Assembly: GCA_052387675.1 (NCBI GenBank)
Contig: JBQTIY010000013.1
Location: forward strand, 1 to 64,000
Length of the DNA: 64,000 nucleotides
From: JBQTIY01 sp052387675
GTDB lineage: Bacteria; Planctomycetota; B15-G4
Reading direction: 5' to 3'
The notes under the pieces were generated by a model. It did no database searches. It was given only the letters and a program-made list of their open reading frames with translations, and had not been told where the DNA came from. A program made the position numbers and the translations under genes. The stretch's first letter is position 1; every line of letters begins with the position of its first letter. Of this stretch, positions 26,192-35,104 are shown in pieces.

Positions 26192-27531
26192 GCACCCGCA
26201 CAATCGATCGCTCCATCCGGCTCAGCGGCCTGCAAATCCAGCCCGGTCTCGCCATCTGCCAGACCGACCTGCCGCTGGACCGCTACCAGGAGGAGTTCCG
26301 GCCTTACGCCGAGGAGTACTTGGCGCTGCCGGATCGCACGCCCGAGTCGATCCTGCCGTGGATGGACGGCTACCTGAAGCCGGCCCTCGCGGAGTTCGGG
26401 CCGCGGCTCATGCTGCTGGCGCATTACTACATGGGCGGCGAGATCGTGAAGCTCGTCGAGCATTACGGCGGGCGCGTGGCCGACAGCTACGAGCTGGCCT
26501 TGCAAGCTGCGGCGCACTCCGAGGCGGAGTTCATCGTCGAGTCGGCGGTGCACTTCATGGCCGAGTCCATCGCGGCGCTGGCGCATCCGCACCAGCAGGT
26601 CTTCATCACGAATCCGCGCGCCGGCTGCACGATGGAGATGTATGCCAAGGAGCATCACGTCGCGCCGCTCTATGAGCAGCTTCGCGAGCGCTACGGCGAG
26701 CGCCTCATGGTCGTGGCCTACATGAACACCAGCGGCCGCGTGAAGGCCCTGGCCGGCGCCACCGGCGGCGCCACCTGCACGTCGAGCAATGCGCAACTCG
26801 TGATGCGCTGGGCGCTCGCGCAAGGCAAGAAAGTGCTCTGGGTGCCTGACCGGCACTTAGGCGAAGTGGCCTGTTGGCAGATCGGCCTGCCGCCCGAGCG
26901 CCAGTTCCTCTGGCCGGCCGGCACGGAGGGCATGCTGCAAACCGTGTCCCGGCTGCCGCCTGCCGAACGCGAGCGCCTCGACCGCGCCGACGTCGTGCTC
27001 TGGGGCAGTTCCTGCGGCGTGCACACCGTCTTCAAGCCGGCCATGGTGAGCTACTGGCAGAGCCAGGGCTACCGCGTGCTCGTACACCCCGAGTGCCCGC
27101 TGCCCGTCGTGAAAGTCGCCGACGGCGCCGGCTCCACCAAGTTCCTGTGGGGCGAGGTGATGAACGCAGCGCGCGGCAGCAAGCTGGCCATCGCCACCGA
27201 GGGCCACTTCGTGCGCAATGCGCGCGAGCAGGCCGCGCTCCGCGGCGTGGAAGTCGTACACATGGCGGATATCCCCGCGCCGGAGTTCGCTTCCATTGGC
27301 TGCGGTTGCGCCACGATGTCGCGCAATGACCCGCCGCATCTCGTGGCCCTCGTCGATCTGCTGCGCAAGGGCCGCGTGCCGGACATCAACCGCGTGGAGG
27401 CCGGCGACGTCGTCGACGAGATCACCGGCTTCCGCGAGCGCCTCGCTCCCGAGGAACGCGCCGACGTCGCGCGCAACGCGCGGGCGGCGCTGCAGCGCAT
27501 GGTGGACATCGTCGAAGGCGCTCGCGCCTAA
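26188..27531 (+). CDS. nadA: Quinolinate synthase A
   Basis: 447 aa, a long-form NadA, which condenses iminoaspartate with dihydroxyacetone phosphate in NAD synthesis. The [4Fe-4S] ligands are the cysteines in GATCTSSN, HPECPLPV and IGCGCATMSRNDP. LLAHYYMGGEIVKL, YMNTSGRVKA and VLWVPDRHLGE are family signatures. The GTG at 26188 overlaps the pump's TGA by 4 nt, an odd pairing of an NAD-biosynthesis gene with an efflux pump; no nadB or nadC is in the window. An in-gene -10 box suggests independent expression. Confidence 0.93.
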   Translation: MSTRTIDRSIRLSGLQIQPGLAICQTDLPLDRYQEEFRPYAEEYLALPDRTPESILPWMDGYLKPALAEFGPRLMLLAHYYMGGEIVKLVEHYGGRVADSYELALQAAAHSEAEFIVESAVHFMAESIAALAHPHQQVFITNPRAGCTMEMYAKEHHVAPLYEQLRERYGERLMVVAYMNTSGRVKALAGATGGATCTSSNAQLVMRWALAQGKKVLWVPDRHLGEVACWQIGLPPERQFLWPAGTEGMLQTVSRLPPAERERLDRADVVLWGSSCGVHTVFKPAMVSYWQSQGYRVLVHPECPLPVVKVADGAGSTKFLWGEVMNAARGSKLAIATEGHFVRNAREQAALRGVEVVHMADIPAPEFASIGCGCATMSRNDPPHLVALVDLLRKGRVPDINRVEAGDVVDEITGFRERLAPEERADVARNARAALQRMVDIVEGARA

Positions 27532-27538
27532 ACGACGG

Positions 27539-28576
27539 ATGGAGCACCTGACCGTCGCGCGCCTGCCCGCCGACCACCCGCCCATCCTCGTCCCAGTGCT
27601 CGACGCCGAAGAGGAGTTCGATTGGGAGGGCGGCTTTCATCGCGCGCACACGGCGGCGAGCGCCATGACGGAGTTGCCGCGCGGCCAGGCTGTCTTCGAG
27701 GCCTTCGGCATCCGCCCGACCTATGTGGTGACGTATCCCGTGGCGATGCAGGCCGAGGCCGCCGCGCCGCTGCGCGCCATCCTGGCCAGCGGCCGCGCCT
27801 GCCTCGGCGCGCATCTGCACCCTTGGGTCACGCCGCCCTTCGACGAGCAACCGGCTGCCTCCGCCCCGCCGACAGCCCAAGCCGCCGGAGAGATTTCGCG
27901 CCGGCTCTCCTTCCCTGGCAATCTGCCGCGCGCCTTGGAGTCGGCCAAACTCGCCGCCACGGTGCAGGCGCTCGAGCAGGCCTTCGGCGAGCGGCCGCGC
28001 ATCTATCAGGCTGGACGCTACGGCCTGGGGCCCAACAGCGCCGCGATCCTGCGCGAGCAGGGCTTCCTCGTCGACACGAGCCCGCTGCCCACTTTCGACT
28101 ATCGCCACGAGGGCGGCCCGGATTTCTCGGGCGCGAGCGCGCTCCCGACCTGGAACGAGGAACTTCTCGTCCTCCCGCAAACCGCCGCGCTGTTGGGTTG
28201 GCTCGCGGGCGGCCGCGCCGCCGCCTGGCATCGCCGTCTCACGCAACCGCTGCCGTCGGCCCTGCGCCTGCCCGGCCTGCTCTCGCGCTTGCGCGCCCTC
28301 GAGCGTCTGCGTCTTTCGCCCGAGGGCTACGAGCACAACGACCACCGCCGGCTCACGCGCGAGCTGCTCGCGCGCGGCCAGCGCTGCTTCGTCTTCAGCT
28401 TTCACACGCCCTCGCTCAAGCCCGGCTGCACGCCCTACGTCAGGAGCGTGGCCGAGCGCGATGCGCTGCTGGAGCGCTGCCGCCGTTACTTCGACTGGTT
28501 CCTGGGCGAACTGCGCGGGATCGCGCTCACGCCGCTAGAACTGCGCGACAAACTCCTCGCGCTGCGGACTCCGTGA
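27539..28576 (+). CDS. Polysaccharide deacetylase-like protein (WalW type)
   Basis: 345 aa. VPVLDAEEEFDWEGGF matches the VDTEEEFDW start of WalW-type deacetylase relatives (carbohydrate esterase 4 fold). HLHPWVTPPF supplies metal-binding histidines, YQAGRYGLGP the conserved YRAGR-like strand, and FSFHTPSLKPGCTPYV the C-terminal histidine motif. It probably acts on an envelope glycan, but there is no signal peptide. The ATG at 27539 is 7 nt after nadA. The stop overlaps the next GTG by 4 nt, so nadA, this gene and the carbamoyltransferase look like one operon. Confidence 0.8.
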   Translation: MEHLTVARLPADHPPILVPVLDAEEEFDWEGGFHRAHTAASAMTELPRGQAVFEAFGIRPTYVVTYPVAMQAEAAAPLRAILASGRACLGAHLHPWVTPPFDEQPAASAPPTAQAAGEISRRLSFPGNLPRALESAKLAATVQALEQAFGERPRIYQAGRYGLGPNSAAILREQGFLVDTSPLPTFDYRHEGGPDFSGASALPTWNEELLVLPQTAALLGWLAGGRAAAWHRRLTQPLPSALRLPGLLSRLRALERLRLSPEGYEHNDHRRLTRELLARGQRCFVFSFHTPSLKPGCTPYVRSVAERDALLERCRRYFDWFLGELRGIALTPLELRDKLLALRTP

Positions 28577-30489
28577 AGCTGCTGGGCATCTCGCCGTTGG
28601 ACAAGGACGCCACCGTGGCGGCCGTAGAGGACGGCCGCCTCGTCTTCGCCGCCGGCGAGGAGCGCTTCAGCCGCATCAAGCAGCACTCCGGTTTCCCCGC
28701 GCAGGCCCTGGCTGCCGCGCTGGCGCACACCGGCTGGCGCTCGCGCGACGTGGACGCCATCTGCTATCCCTTCTTCGAGGCCGCGCGCGAGGAGCAGTTC
28801 ATCGCGCAGGCCCTCGCGGCGGACCAGGCCTGGCAACGCGGCCTGCGCGACGACGACCTGCCGCGGCTTTTGCGCGCGGCCGACGAGCGCGCCGCGCAGC
28901 ACGCCGCGGCACGCACTCCGCGCGGTCCCGTGCACGGCCTGCGCGATCCCGAGCAGCGCGTCGCGAAGAACCTGGCCAAGCGCCTCGCTTACCGCTTGCT
29001 CGGCGTCGCGCCGCGTCTCTCCGCCTTCGCGGCGCGGCGGCTCACGAGCGCCTGGGCCGAGCAGGCCGTGCGCGAGCACCGCCGCTGGGAGCAGGAACTT
29101 CTCGCAGGTCTCGAACGCGCCGGCTTCAGCCAGGCACGCCAGCAGAGCCAGCCGGGCTCAGTGCCGCTGCGCCGCGGGGAGCACCACGCCGCGCACGCCG
29201 CCGGCGCCTATCTGCTGTCAGGCTTCTCGCGCGCGCTGGTCGTCACGCTCGACGGCTACGGCAGCGGCCTGGCCGGCTCCATCTCGCTGGGCGAAGCGGG
29301 CCGGCTCACGCGCCTCGCCGACTTGCCCTTCCCGCACTCGCTCGGCAGCTTCTACGAGCACGTCACGAGTTCACTCGGCTTCCGGCCGGATCGGCATGCC
29401 GGCAAGATCGTGGGCCTCGCGGCCTACGGCGACCCGGCCGTGCTGGAGGAGGTGCTCCTCTCGCGCGTCGTGCGGCCCCTCTCACCCGGGGAAGCCGAGC
29501 GCGGATTCCGCCTCGTGCAGAGCCTCAACGTGTACTTCTCGCGGTACTTGGCGAGCCGCTACGCCATGATCGATGTCGCGGCCGCGTGGCAGCATGTCCT
29601 GGAGCGGCTGGCCTGCGAATGGGTCTCGGCGTGGCTGCAACGCACAGGCTGCGACGCGCTCGTCCTCTCGGGCGGCGTGGCCGCCAACGTCAAGCTGAAC
29701 CAGCGGCTGCACGCGCTGCCCGGCGTGCGGCAAACTTTCATCGACCCGAATATGGGCGACGGCGGCACCGGCGCCGGTCTCGCGTTGGCCGTGGCGGCGG
29801 AGGCCGGCGCGCAGGTCGCGCCGCTGCGCGATGTCTACCTCGGCCCGGACATCACCGAGCCCGAGGCGCGCGCGGCGCTCGCAGCCGCGGGCCTGCCCTT
29901 CACGCGCCCGGCCGACCTCCCGGGCGCCGTTGCGCAGCGACTCCAAGCCGGGCAGGTCGTGGGCCGCTGCGACGGCCGCATGGAGTACGGCCCGCGCGCG
30001 CTCGGCAATCGCAGCATCCTCTATCCGGCCGGCTCACCGGACGTGAACCAGTGGCTGAACCAGCGCCTGGGGCGCACCGAGTTCATGCCCTTCGCACCGA
30101 TCACACGCGCGCACGCGGCGGCGCGAAACTACTCCGGCCTGGCGGGCGCCGAGCGCGCGGCAGAGTTCATGACCATCACCAGCGACTGCACGCCGACGAT
30201 GAAGGCGGAGAGCCCGGCGGCGGTGCATGTGGACGGCACAGCGCGTCCGCAGCTCGTGCACGCCGCCACGAACCCCGGCTGCGACGCGATCCTGGCCGCC
30301 TATGAACGTCTCACGGGCCTGCCCACGCTCGTGAACACCAGCTTCAACATGCACGAGGAGCCGATCGTCTGCACGGCGGCCGACGCCGTGCGCGCCTTCC
30401 AGCTCGGCCGCCTCGACGCGCTCGTGCTCGGCCCCTACTTGGCCGACAGCTCGAGCAGTTCGGCCACGCGGCGCGCCATCAGCTCCTGA
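28573..30489 (+). CDS. NodU/CmcH-family carbamoyltransferase
   Basis: 638 aa. The N-terminal Kae1-like domain shows LDKDATVAAVEDGRLVFAAG, EERFSRIKQH, EHHAAHAAGAYLLSGF and LSGGVAANVKLNQRL. The C-terminal domain has GRCDGRMEYGPRALGNRSIL and NTSFNMHEEPIV. The family makes O-carbamoyl groups on sugars or antibiotics from carbamoyl phosphate and ATP. With the deacetylase upstream, modification of an exopolysaccharide is likely. The GTG at 28573 overlaps the previous stop. The last 18 codons run 55 nt into the convergent SGNH gene, so the C-terminus extends past the usual GPYL end. Confidence 0.9.
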   Translation: MKLLGISPLDKDATVAAVEDGRLVFAAGEERFSRIKQHSGFPAQALAAALAHTGWRSRDVDAICYPFFEAAREEQFIAQALAADQAWQRGLRDDDLPRLLRAADERAAQHAAARTPRGPVHGLRDPEQRVAKNLAKRLAYRLLGVAPRLSAFAARRLTSAWAEQAVREHRRWEQELLAGLERAGFSQARQQSQPGSVPLRRGEHHAAHAAGAYLLSGFSRALVVTLDGYGSGLAGSISLGEAGRLTRLADLPFPHSLGSFYEHVTSSLGFRPDRHAGKIVGLAAYGDPAVLEEVLLSRVVRPLSPGEAERGFRLVQSLNVYFSRYLASRYAMIDVAAAWQHVLERLACEWVSAWLQRTGCDALVLSGGVAANVKLNQRLHALPGVRQTFIDPNMGDGGTGAGLALAVAAEAGAQVAPLRDVYLGPDITEPEARAALAAAGLPFTRPADLPGAVAQRLQAGQVVGRCDGRMEYGPRALGNRSILYPAGSPDVNQWLNQRLGRTEFMPFAPITRAHAAARNYSGLAGAERAAEFMTITSDCTPTMKAESPAAVHVDGTARPQLVHAATNPGCDAILAAYERLTGLPTLVNTSFNMHEEPIVCTAADAVRAFQLGRLDALVLGPYLADSSSSSATRRAISS

Positions 30490-31559
30490 CCCGCCGGCGT
30501 CGGGTGCACGGGGTCGTAGCGCTGCCAGAGTTCAGGGCGCGCACCGAGCAGCTCGCCCTGCGCGCTGCGGCCCAGAAAATCCGGCTGCACGTCCACCCAC
30601 GGCACTTGCAGGTGATCGAGCAGCGCCGCGAGGCGATCGACGCTGGGGAAAGTGCCCGGCCCCTCCCAGGTGGGCTCGGGGAACATGGCCACGACCAGCC
30701 GCGCGCCCGCGGCTGAGCAGCTCGCGGCGAGCTGCGTGAACTCCTTGCGGATCTGCTTCCATTGCCAGGTGTCGGTGGCTTCCCAGAAGGCCAGCTCGGG
30801 CGCCGTCTCGCCGTAGCGCTGCCGGCGCATCTCCGCCAGCTTTTGCTCCGGCTCCACGCCGAGCTCGGTCATGGTGGCCGCGTAGGACCTGCGCATGGTG
30901 GCGAGCTGCTGTTCGGTGGGCGTGCGTGCGGTCTTCATCGTCTGGCAGTAGAGCCAGCGGTAGAGATGCGTGTCGCGCAGCCGCGGCCAGTCGCGAAAGG
31001 CCGAGAGCCAGGTGCCCTCGGCATGGATGAAGTGGCGCACGCCCGCCTCGGCCGCCTTGAGATCCACGTTGAGGTCGTTCCAGTTCCAGCCCAGTACGAC
31101 GATGTCGGGACGCACCTGACTCAAGCCGCGCTTCTCGAGGTAGAGCCGCTGCCACGCGGTGTCCCAGCCGTTGGCGCCGGCATTGAAGATGCGCACGCGG
31201 CTCGCTTCCGGCGGACCGATGAGCGTCTGGAGTTGCTGCGGCCAAGCCTCGTCTGTCTCCACGCCGCCGCCAAAGGTGAAAGAGTCGCCGACGGCCAGCA
31301 CCCAGGTCTCAAAGGATGTACGCGTCTCCGGCAGGTCGGCGCCGCGCAGGCCCTCCTTGCCGATGCGGCAGGGAATCCAGTGGTCGCCGCCCCAGGTGAA
31401 GCCTTCAGTGTCCGGCTTGCGCTGCAGAATGAGGTCAGGATCTTCCACGAAGGTCGCCGCATTGCCGGCGGCCGTGAAACTCGCCGCGGCCTCGGCCAGC
31501 AGCAGCAACAGAATCAGCGCCGCCACCGTCGCCAGCAGAATGCGTGCGACGCGCTTCAC
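30435..31559 (-). CDS. SGNH/GDSL-like hydrolase with N-terminal membrane anchor
   Basis: 374 aa. Residues 6-27 form a signal anchor (ILLATVAALILLLLLAEAAA). AVGDSFTFGGGV holds the nucleophile serine (block I), NAGANGWDT a block II/III-like element, and YDPVHPTPAGQEL the catalytic Asp-x-x-His. Such enzymes often (de)acetylate exported polysaccharide. The start is GTG at 31559, overlapping the stop of the CDP-alcohol gene (GTGA), so the two are coupled. The 3' end overlaps the convergent carbamoyltransferase gene by 55 nt. Confidence 0.82.
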   Translation of the reverse strand: MKRVARILLATVAALILLLLLAEAAASFTAAGNAATFVEDPDLILQRKPDTEGFTWGGDHWIPCRIGKEGLRGADLPETRTSFETWVLAVGDSFTFGGGVETDEAWPQQLQTLIGPPEASRVRIFNAGANGWDTAWQRLYLEKRGLSQVRPDIVVLGWNWNDLNVDLKAAEAGVRHFIHAEGTWLSAFRDWPRLRDTHLYRWLYCQTMKTARTPTEQQLATMRRSYAATMTELGVEPEQKLAEMRRQRYGETAPELAFWEATDTWQWKQIRKEFTQLAASCSAAGARLVVAMFPEPTWEGPGTFPSVDRLAALLDHLQVPWVDVQPDFLGRSAQGELLGARPELWQRYDPVHPTPAGQELMARRVAELLELSAK

Positions 31560-32572
31560 GGGGCCCCCGGCTTAGTCCCCGTGTCGCGTCCCGCGCCGGG
31601 CCCGGCCCCTGAATCTGCGTCGGGTCCGCGATTCGTGCCGAAGCGCGAGTCCTCATGCCGGTAGTGGTGCGCGAGCAGCAGCAAGCGCTGCGTCTCGCGC
31701 GCGAAGTGGCCGCGCCGCACGTAGGTCAGCAGATAGTCCAGGAAGTTCAGCGGTAGATTCACCGCATAGAAAAGCAGCCAGACGGCGCGCGCGTTGAGTG
31801 GGAAGCCGAGCAGCGGCGGCACCTGCACGCCGGCCAAGTCCACCAACGTGGCCACCACGAGCAGCACGAGCCCCACGTCGAAGTTGGTGAGCAGGGCGCG
31901 TAGCGTGACGAGGTCGGCACGCAGGCGCATCGTGCTGGACTCGGCGCGGGCGGCCTCGCCCGAGCTGCTCGCTGGGCCGCCGTGTCCGGCCCCCCCCGCC
32001 GGACCCAGGGCCGGCCCTCCCGAGGGCTGCAACGAATCCAAGAAGCGCCGGAAGGCGCGGCTGCCGCCCGGCGCACCCGAGAGCACGCCCTTCATGAAGA
32101 GGATGCCGGGGATCTCGAGGAAGAGTTTGAGCCAGAGCACCGCCACGGCGGCGACTGCGCCGGCTATGAGCAGCCAGGGCTCGTGCAACTCAAAGAAGCA
32201 GCCCATGGCCACGGCTAGAAACACGCAAGGCTTCACGAGCATGTGAAAGATGTAGTCGAAGTAGCCCCAGCGCATGTCCTCGACGCCCTGCCAGCGCGCC
32301 ACTTCGCCGTCCACGCAGTCGAAGACGTAGTACAGCACCAGCAGCACGGCGCCGGCCGCGGCCCAGCGCGCGCTGCCAAGCTGCGCCGCCGAACCGATCA
32401 GGCCGCAGAGCAGGAAGCTGATCGTGGCGATGTTCGGCGAGAGGCGCAGATCCACGAAGAGCTTGGTGAGCGGCAGCGAGGCCCAGTCGCCGAAGAGCAG
32501 GCCGGCGACGTCATTGCCGTGGCGCACGGGCGCCTGGCAGGTCTCTCGTAATTGCCGGAAGCTCACGCCCAC
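31556..32572 (-). CDS. CDP-alcohol phosphatidyltransferase family membrane protein
   Basis: 338 aa with about six to eight membrane segments. DCVDGEVARWQG is the start of the CDP-alcohol motif (DGxxAR). The rest of the consensus is altered: the expected glycine after eight residues is tryptophan and the final aspartate is histidine (FDYIFH). An alanine/glycine-rich insert (about residues 175-215) separates two membrane halves, and the C-terminal 35 residues are proline/glycine rich. It may attach a head group to a lipid or glycan. The GTG at 32572 is preferred over the GTG two codons in because TATCAT ends 6 nt before it. Confidence 0.8.
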   Translation of the reverse strand: MGVSFRQLRETCQAPVRHGNDVAGLLFGDWASLPLTKLFVDLRLSPNIATISFLLCGLIGSAAQLGSARWAAAGAVLLVLYYVFDCVDGEVARWQGVEDMRWGYFDYIFHMLVKPCVFLAVAMGCFFELHEPWLLIAGAVAAVAVLWLKLFLEIPGILFMKGVLSGAPGGSRAFRRFLDSLQPSGGPALGPAGGAGHGGPASSSGEAARAESSTMRLRADLVTLRALLTNFDVGLVLLVVATLVDLAGVQVPPLLGFPLNARAVWLLFYAVNLPLNFLDYLLTYVRRGHFARETQRLLLLAHHYRHEDSRFGTNRGPDADSGAGPGAGRDTGTKPGAP

Positions 32573-32578
32573 CGCGGC

Positions 32579-32584
32579 ATGATA
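32579..32584 (-). promoter_or_regulatory. -10 box (TATCAT) of the CDP-alcohol/SGNH operon
   Basis: Minus-strand TATCAT ends 6 nt before the GTG at 32572, the same spacing as for the YacP-like gene at 51769. Confidence 0.4.
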
Positions 32585-32656
32585 GCCGCCCCGTCGGCCA
32601 ACCTTGTGCGCGGCGGCCCGAACGGATAGAACGCGCGGCCCAGGGAGGCCGCTCAC

Positions 32657-35104
32657 GTGACGGACGTACAGGACTTCGAGCAGCTCGGCGCGCTGTACCT
32701 CGGCCGCAACGAGGCCGGGCCCGTGCTCTACGACAGCCGCGACCTCACCACGCACGCGCTCTGCGTGGGCATGACCGGCAGCGGCAAGACCGGCCTGTGC
32801 CTGGGCCTGCTCGAAGAACTGGCTATCGACGGCGTGCCCGCCATCGCCATCGATCCCAAGGGCGATCTCGGCAACCTGCTGCTGAACTTCCCGGCACTGC
32901 GCACTGAAGATTTCCGGCCCTGGGTGGACGAGGCCGAGGCCGCGCGCGCCGGCCTCTCGCCCGACGCGCACGCGGCGCAGGTCGCGCAGCGCTGGCGCGA
33001 GGGCTTGGCGGCCTCCGGCCAGGACGGAGCGCGCATCGCCCGCCTGCGCGCCGCGGCCGACGTCGCGCTCTACACGCCCGGCAGCACGGCCGGGCTGCCG
33101 CTCTCGATTCTCACGTCGCTGGCCGCTCCGCCCGCCGTCATCTTCGACGACCCCGAACTGCTGCGCGAGCGCGTCACGGCCGCGGCGGCCTCGCTGCTGG
33201 CGCTTTTGGGCGTGGACTCCGACCCGAACACCGGCCGCGAGCACATCCTGCTCTGCCGGCTCGCCGAGCACGCCTGGCGCGCGGGCCAGAATCTGGATCT
33301 GGCCCAGCTCATCCGCGGCATCCAGACGCCGCCCTTTGCGCGCGTCGGCGTGCTGGACCTGGAGAGTTTCTATCCCGCCAAGGACAGAAACGCCCTCGCG
33401 CTGCGCCTCAACGGTCTGCTGGCCAGCAGCAGCTTCGAAGCGTGGATGCAGGGCGAGCCGCTCGACGTGCAGCGCTTGCTCTACACGGCCGAGGGCCGGC
33501 CGCGCCTCTCGATCCTCTCCATCGCTCACCTTTCCGAGAGCGAGCGCATGTTCTTCGTGACGCTGCTGCTCCACGAAGTCGTGGCCTGGATGCGCCAGCA
33601 GCCCGGCACTTCGAGCCTGCGCGCGGTGCTCTTCATGGACGAGGTCTTCGGCTTCTTCCCGCCGGTCACTAATCCGCCGTCCAAGGCGCCCATGCTCACG
33701 CTGCTCAAGCAGGCGCGCGCCTACGGCTTGGGCATCGTGCTCGCGACGCAGAACCCTGTCGATCTCGACTACAAGGGCCTGGGCAACTGCGGCACCTGGT
33801 TTCTCGGGCGCTTGCAGACCGAGCGCGACCGCTTGCGCGTGCTCGATGGCCTGGAGAGCGCCGCCTCGGGCACCGGGCGCGGACTCGATCGCGCGCAGGC
33901 CGATGCGCTCTTGGCCGGGCTCGCCAAGCGCCAGTTCCTGCTGCACAACGTGCACGAGGAGGCGCCGGTGCTCTTCGAGACGCGTTTCACGCTGAGCTAT
34001 CTGCGCGGGCCGCTCACTCGGCCGCAGATCAAGACGCTCACCGAGGCACGCAAGGCGGGCGCGGCGCCAGCCGCCCCGGCGCCCCCCGCCGCTCCCGCAC
34101 CCGCAGCGCATCACTCGCCCGCGCGCTCCGCGGGCCCATCGCCCGCGGCCGCGCCCGGCCCTTCGCGCCCGCTGGCGCCCGCCGGCATCGAGGAAGTCTT
34201 CGTGCTGCCCATCGCGCATTCGCTCGCGTCGGCCGGTGCCCACGGCACCTGGCTGCCGCGCGCCCTGGCGCACGGGAAGCTGCACTACGTGGACAGCAAG
34301 TGCGCCCTCGACGCCTGGCGGCCCGTCACGCTGCTCGCGCCCTTCGCTGAAGGCAGCGGGCTCGCCGTGGAGTGGGAGCACGGCCAGCGACTCGCCGAGG
34401 GCACGTACGCACTCACTCCCGAACCACGCGCCATCAGCCAGTGGGGCGAATTGCCGGCCGCGGGCAGCCTGGCGAAGGCCTGGGCGAGCCATCGCAAGTC
34501 GCTCGCCGAAACGCTCTATCGCAGCCAGCCGCTCACGCTGCAGCGCGCCCCCTCGCTCAAGCTCGTCTCGCGTCCCGGGGAGAGCCGCGGCGACTTCATG
34601 GCGCGCGTGGCGCAAGCCCGCCGCGAGCGACGCGACGAGGCGCTGGCCAAGCTGCAGCAGCGCTACAGCCCCAAGCTGCGCACGTGTCAGGACAAACTCG
34701 CGCGCGCCGAGGAGCGCGTGCGGCGCGAAGAGGCGCAGTTCGGCCAGCGCAAGCTGGAGACCACGGTCTCCTTCGGCACCACCCTGCTCGGCGCGCTCTT
34801 CGGCCGCAAACTCGCTAGCTCCACCAATGTCGGGCGCGCCGGCACCACGCTGCGCGGCATGAGCCGCGCGGCGCGCGAGAAGGAGGACGTGGCTGCCGCG
34901 CGGCAGGTCGTGGCCGCCGAGAGCGCCCGACTCGCCGAGTTGGAAGCCGAGCTGCAGCAGCAAGTCAGCGCGCTCACGGCCGAGCTGGCGCAGGAACCGC
35001 CGATCGAGAGCGTGGAGATCGCGCCGCGCAAGGCGGACATCGTCATCGAGTCACTGCGGCTGGCCTGGGTGCCGGCCGGCGCGAGCTTCGCCGCGGCGAG
35101 CTGA
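32657..35104 (+). CDS. HerA/VirD4-like ATPase with C-terminal coiled-coil
   Basis: 815 aa. Walker A is GMTGSGKTG (about residues 38-46). LSILSIAHLSESERMFFVTLLLHEV and RAVLFMDEVFGFFPP (Walker B) follow, then the sensor-like VLATQNPVDLDYKGL. This is the HerA/FtsK superfamily core to about residue 460. An Ala/Pro-rich linker (about 470-510) leads to a domain with a long charged coiled coil (about 640-700 and 740-790) around a glycine-rich turn. Such stand-alone ATPases are common but poorly characterised; no nuclease partner is adjacent. The GTG at 32657 has GGGAGG upstream. The 3' end overlaps the flippase gene by 54 nt. Confidence 0.8.
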   Translation: MTDVQDFEQLGALYLGRNEAGPVLYDSRDLTTHALCVGMTGSGKTGLCLGLLEELAIDGVPAIAIDPKGDLGNLLLNFPALRTEDFRPWVDEAEAARAGLSPDAHAAQVAQRWREGLAASGQDGARIARLRAAADVALYTPGSTAGLPLSILTSLAAPPAVIFDDPELLRERVTAAAASLLALLGVDSDPNTGREHILLCRLAEHAWRAGQNLDLAQLIRGIQTPPFARVGVLDLESFYPAKDRNALALRLNGLLASSSFEAWMQGEPLDVQRLLYTAEGRPRLSILSIAHLSESERMFFVTLLLHEVVAWMRQQPGTSSLRAVLFMDEVFGFFPPVTNPPSKAPMLTLLKQARAYGLGIVLATQNPVDLDYKGLGNCGTWFLGRLQTERDRLRVLDGLESAASGTGRGLDRAQADALLAGLAKRQFLLHNVHEEAPVLFETRFTLSYLRGPLTRPQIKTLTEARKAGAAPAAPAPPAAPAPAAHHSPARSAGPSPAAAPGPSRPLAPAGIEEVFVLPIAHSLASAGAHGTWLPRALAHGKLHYVDSKCALDAWRPVTLLAPFAEGSGLAVEWEHGQRLAEGTYALTPEPRAISQWGELPAAGSLAKAWASHRKSLAETLYRSQPLTLQRAPSLKLVSRPGESRGDFMARVAQARRERRDEALAKLQQRYSPKLRTCQDKLARAEERVRREEAQFGQRKLETTVSFGTTLLGALFGRKLASSTNVGRAGTTLRGMSRAAREKEDVAAARQVVAAESARLAELEAELQQQVSALTAELAQEPPIESVEIAPRKADIVIESLRLAWVPAGASFAAAS

